From positions 1 through 14,033 of the forward strand of contig JAEWCM010000043.1 in the NCBI GenBank assembly GCA_023390635.1: 14,033 nt of DNA, written 5' to 3'. The notes under the pieces are model-generated. The model was given only the letters and a program-made list of their open reading frames with translations. It ran no database searches and was not told the DNA's origin. Positions 11,730 to 14,033 of the stretch are shown here, piece by piece. The first letter of the stretch is position 1; each line of letters opens with the position of its first letter. A program made the position numbers and the translations under genes. The stretch is from Bacillota bacterium (GTDB lineage Bacteria; Bacillota; Desulfitobacteriia; Desulfitobacteriales; Desulfitobacteriaceae).

Positions 11730-11762
11730 AACCTCCTAGTTTTAAATAAATTCCCCTCTTTC

Positions 11763-11787
11763 CAGCCCTGCAAAGGGCTGTTTTTTT
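11763..11787 (+). terminator. Rho-independent terminator between the MCP and kdp genes
   Basis: CAGCCCT and AGGGCTG form a perfect 7-bp stem with a GCAA tetraloop, followed by seven T. It separates the MCP transcript from the kdp operon. Confidence 0.92.
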
Positions 11788-11909
11788 ATTTAGGGCTATC
11801 TTTTTGCATTCTTTGATGGTTATTCCGTTAGCGTCATTCATTACATAGCTTTCTTTATAGATTCTTTATACGGAGGATTCTCTTCTGAACACTGCCTTAA
11901 CAGGTAAAC

Positions 11910-11918
11910 TGCTATGAT
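11910..11918 (+). promoter_or_regulatory. Probable extended -10 promoter of the kdp operon
   Basis: TGCTATGAT gives an extended -10 (TGn plus TATGAT, 5 of 6). No good -35 lies at 16-18 bp, which suits an activator-dependent promoter. Kdp operons are usually activated by KdpE; no KdpE site is recognised here. Confidence 0.5.
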
Positions 11919-11985
11919 GGGATACACAAAAGGAAATTAAAAAATTATGGAAAGGCTGCTTATAAAAAAGGGAGATGGAGGAAGT

Positions 11986-12081
11986 ATGTGGGGCGATATC
12001 AGCGGAGATGTTTTATGGACCATTTTAATCATCTTAGTGATATGGGTCCTGATTGAATGGTGGAGAAGCAAACAGTATTGA
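11986..12081 (+). CDS. 31-aa single-pass membrane microprotein upstream of kdpF
   Basis: An unrecognised microprotein: an acidic head MWGDISGD, one hydrophobic helix (about 9-23, VLWTILIILVIWVLI), then EWWRSKQY. GGAGG ends 4 bases before the ATG, so translation is well supported. A longer form from in-frame ATG 11947 (44 aa) is possible, but its ribosome site is poor. It lies 44 bases before kdpF on the same transcript after the extended -10 promoter. By analogy with KdpF it may stabilise or regulate the Kdp complex, but nothing in the sequence proves this. Confidence 0.6.
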   Translation: MWGDISGDVLWTILIILVIWVLIEWWRSKQY

Positions 12082-12125
12082 ACACGCAGGAATTATAAAA
12101 AATTAACGGAATCGGAGTTGATAAA

Positions 12126-12215
12126 ATGCACATCGTGTTGAGTCTGGCAGGCCTGATCGGTCTGGTGCTGCTGATTTACCTGTTCTATGTTTTATTTAGG
12201 GGGGAGGATTTATGA
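12126..12215 (+). CDS. kdpF: K+-transporting ATPase small subunit KdpF
   Basis: A 29-aa hydrophobic peptide with one membrane helix (about 3-23, ending IYLFYVLFRGEDL). Size, helix and position directly before kdpA (ATGA overlap at 12212-12215) match KdpF, the subunit that stabilises the KdpFABC complex. GGAG lies 8 bases before its ATG. The kdpA ribosome site lies within its last codons. Confidence 0.87.
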   Translation: MHIVLSLAGLIGLVLLIYLFYVLFRGEDL

Positions 12216-13897
12216 GCATGATGGTATGGCAGGATTTGTTTTATATCCTTCTTTTAATCGGATTGTCCGTTCCTCTGGGAATCTATATCTACAAAGTGAT
12301 GAGCGGGCAAAGGGTGTTTCTTACTCCAGTGCTGGCTCCTGTGGAAAAGGGAATCTACAAAATCATGGGTGTCCGCAATGATGAGGAGATGGGAGCAAAA
12401 AAATATGCTCTTGCTTTTCTGCTGTTCAGTGCAGTGGGGCTGCTTTTTCTCTGGCTGCTCCAGATGCTGCAGGGTGCTTTGCCCTTTAACCCGGAAGGCA
12501 TGAAAGGCACAAGCTGGGATCTGGCTTTTAACACAGCGGCCAGCTTTGTCTCCAACACGAACTGGCAGGCCTATGCCGGTGAGAGTACCCTGTCCTATCT
12601 GACTCAGTTTCTAGGCTTGACCGTTCAGAATTTCGTTTCAGCGGCGACCGGTATAGCCGTTTTGTTTGCTTTGATCCGGGGTCTTATTCTGAAGAAACAA
12701 ACGGGTATCGGCAATTTCTGGGCCGATATTACCAAAGTGACCCTTTATGTGCTGATCCCCTTGTCGGTTGTGGTGGCGCTGCTTCTCACCTCCCAGGGGG
12801 TGGTGCAAACTTTCAGCCCTTATAAGGAGGTCACCGCACTGGAGAGTGGAGCGGCTCAGATCCTGCCGCTGGGACCGGCGGCCAGCCAGGTGGCCATCAA
12901 GCAGTTGGGCACCAACGGCGGCGGTTTTTTCGGACTCAATTCAGCGTTTCCCTTGGAAAACGCTACGCCTTTATCCAATCTGATCGAGTGCTTAAGCATC
13001 TTACTGATTCCGGCAGCTCTCTGCGTCAGCTTTGGTAAGGCGGTCAAAGACGGCAGACAGGGTAGGGCCATCTTTGCTGCCATGCTGATCTTATTCATGC
13101 TTGCCCTGGCAGGGGTCACGGTGAGCGAAGAGCTCGGCGGGCCGGCGTTTGCGGGGGTGGCGGTCTCTGGCAGTATGGAGGGGAAAGAGGTGATTCATGG
13201 CGTTGGGGCGTCCTCTTTGTGGGCCACGGTGACGACCGCCGCCTCCAACGGCTCGGTCAATACCATGCATGACAGTCTCACACCGCTGGGAGGACTCGTG
13301 CCTCTGTTTCTCATGCAACTGGGGGAGATTATTTTCGGCGGTGTGGGCAGCGGGCTGTATGGAATGTTGGCCTTTGTCCTGCTGACGGTATTTATCGCCG
13401 GTTTGATGGTGGGACGTACGCCCGAATATCTGGGCAAAAAGGTAGAGCCTTATGATATGAAGATGGTTTGCCTGATCGTGCTGGTGCCTCCTTTGCTCTC
13501 CCTGTTGGGTACGGCGGTGGCCGTAATGGTCCCTGGGGTCACACAATGGCTGACCAATTCAGGAGCCCATGGATTTTCGGAAATTCTTTATGCCTTTTCT
13601 TCTATGGCCAATAACAACGGGAGTGCCTTTGGCGGCTATAGCGCCAATACGATCTTTACCAATGTCACTGGTGGGATCATCATGCTGCTGTCCCGCTTTA
13701 TCCCTATGGCAGCGGCTGTGTTTTTGGCCGGGAATATGGCGCAGAAGAAAACGGTGGCGGCCGGTGAAGGGACGCTGGCTACTCACAATGCCCTGTTTGT
13801 CGGTCTTTTGATCGGAGTGATTCTGATTATTGCCGCCTTGAGCTTTTTACCGGCACTAGCTTTGGGCCCGATTGCCGATTACTTTACAGCCCGATAG
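12212..13897 (+). CDS. kdpA: K+-transporting ATPase potassium-binding subunit KdpA
   Basis: The full-length 561-aa channel-like subunit of the high-affinity K+ pump KdpFABC, in the inner membrane with about ten helices. The four selectivity-filter/pore regions are visible: NTNWQ (115-119), TNGGGFFG (234-241), GGVGSGLYG (376-384) and NNNGSAFGG (467-475), each with the expected Gly. KdpA selects K+ and passes it to the P-type ATPase KdpB. GGAGG ends 4 bases before the ATG, and the start overlaps the kdpF stop, so the two are coupled. Kdp is normally induced by low K+ through KdpDE; no kdpDE gene is in the window. The expected kdpB does not begin within the 136 bases that follow. Confidence 0.97.
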   Translation: MSMMVWQDLFYILLLIGLSVPLGIYIYKVMSGQRVFLTPVLAPVEKGIYKIMGVRNDEEMGAKKYALAFLLFSAVGLLFLWLLQMLQGALPFNPEGMKGTSWDLAFNTAASFVSNTNWQAYAGESTLSYLTQFLGLTVQNFVSAATGIAVLFALIRGLILKKQTGIGNFWADITKVTLYVLIPLSVVVALLLTSQGVVQTFSPYKEVTALESGAAQILPLGPAASQVAIKQLGTNGGGFFGLNSAFPLENATPLSNLIECLSILLIPAALCVSFGKAVKDGRQGRAIFAAMLILFMLALAGVTVSEELGGPAFAGVAVSGSMEGKEVIHGVGASSLWATVTTAASNGSVNTMHDSLTPLGGLVPLFLMQLGEIIFGGVGSGLYGMLAFVLLTVFIAGLMVGRTPEYLGKKVEPYDMKMVCLIVLVPPLLSLLGTAVAVMVPGVTQWLTNSGAHGFSEILYAFSSMANNNGSAFGGYSANTIFTNVTGGIIMLLSRFIPMAAAVFLAGNMAQKKTVAAGEGTLATHNALFVGLLIGVILIIAALSFLPALALGPIADYFTAR

Positions 13898-14033
13898 GAG
13901 AAGTTGAGGTATAAGTTTGAAACTTAAAATAATACAGTCCTCATAAAAATAGGCATAACAAAACAGGCCGCCGAGGACGGTCGAAAAAAGAGCCCAGGCG
14001 GTCAAGCGGGAGCAGATACCAAATAACCTTGCC
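13898..14033 (+). other. Post-kdpA tail with no recognisable kdpB start
   Basis: No ATG or GTG starts a usable frame here. A TTG at 13917 with GAGGT upstream gives only nine codons (MKLKIIQSS) before a TAA at 13944. From about 13966 the base composition becomes G/C- and purine-rich, and GGCCGCC pairs with GGCGGTC further on (7 bp, one G-U), hinting at RNA structure. KdpB may start beyond the window, or an element may lie between kdpA and kdpB. Confidence 0.45.

Larger units (their letters stand above)
11581..11985. other. Intergenic region between the MCP and kdp genes
   Basis: This 405-base AT-rich stretch has no credible gene on either strand. It contains an 8-bp inverted repeat at 11700-11729 (GTAATCAG / CTGATTAC), the strong terminator at 11763-11787 and the probable kdp promoter near 11910-11918. 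I looked for a c-di-AMP (ydaO) riboswitch, which controls some potassium operons, and could not recognise one by eye. Confidence 0.6.

Noticed and set aside
11581..11985. c-di-AMP (ydaO) riboswitch before kdp
   Set aside because: Considered because such switches control K+ uptake, but the conserved core could not be recognised and the terminator at 11763 lies before the probable kdp promoter. An Infernal search with the ydaO model would settle it.
13091..13546. 151-residue minus-strand ORF inside kdpA
   Set aside because: It is antisense to the conserved pore regions of kdpA, has a His/Arg/Gln-rich composition typical of shadow frames, and has no domain.
13898..14033. Minus-strand open frame at the right edge, hydrophobic, running into kdpA
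   Set aside because: It has no start in the window and no recognisable family, and it overlaps the kdpA end; too weak to call a gene.
1..14033. CRISPR array, tRNA, rRNA or intact insertion sequence
   Set aside because: No regularly spaced direct repeats, no tRNA or rRNA signature and no transposase were found. The cloverleaf-like element at 10519-10646 is too long, and its arms do not match tRNA consensus.

Overview
The window looks like a chromosomal stretch from a spore-forming, anaerobic Firmicute of the Clostridia, most like the Desulfitobacterium/Peptococcaceae group. The grounds are strong AGGAGG-type ribosome binding sites with frequent GTG and TTG starts, two YjcZ-type tiny sporulation membrane proteins, a clostridial feoA-feoB-FeoB-associated-protein cluster, and moderate GC. 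The genus is an inference from protein style; no database was searched.

Layout. (1) 1-81 is the extreme C-terminus of a probable sensor histidine kinase. (2) 82-1591 holds an autoregulated TetR regulator overlapping a flavodoxin-fold NAD(P)H/FMN oxidoreductase, with a near-ideal promoter, a 23-bp operator palindrome and a terminator. (3) 1630-3816 is a cell-surface glycan-type operon: a DPM1-like family 2 glycosyltransferase, a membrane-anchored phosphodiester glycosidase (NAGPA/DUF2233 type) and a four-helix membrane protein. (4) 3834-5067 (minus) encodes an ECF sigma factor and its overlapping membrane-bound probable anti-sigma factor, convergent with region 3. (5) 5183-7878 is the ferrous iron uptake operon feoA-feoB plus a 52-aa Cys-rich FeoB-associated membrane protein, closed by a hairpin. 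(6) 7899-8169 (minus) holds two tiny hydrophobic sporulation-type proteins. (7) 8312-8926 is a GNAT acetyltransferase preceded by a 16-codon leader ORF whose ribosome site abuts a hairpin and whose stop overlaps the acetyltransferase start. (8) 8971-10448 is a tightly packed TetR-led operon with an orphan ArsR C-terminal-type domain, a CxxC-less carboxymuconolactone decarboxylase/AhpD-like protein and a zinc-ribbon protein. (9) 10493-11580 holds a large palindromic element followed directly by a sensorless MCP signalling domain with no ribosome binding site. (10) 11763-13897 is the start of a kdp potassium-uptake operon: a terminator, an extended -10 promoter, an unrecognised 31-aa membrane microprotein, kdpF and full-length kdpA. 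The last 136 bases contain no recognisable kdpB start.

The two TetR modules and the ECF/anti-sigma pair suggest stress-responsive accessory transcription. Feo and Kdp are high-affinity Fe(II) and K+ importers for scarcity. The least explained parts are the palindromic element with the headless MCP, the leader-ORF/acetyltransferase coupling, the orphan ArsR-like domain, and the microproteins. None of these alone proves a new system.
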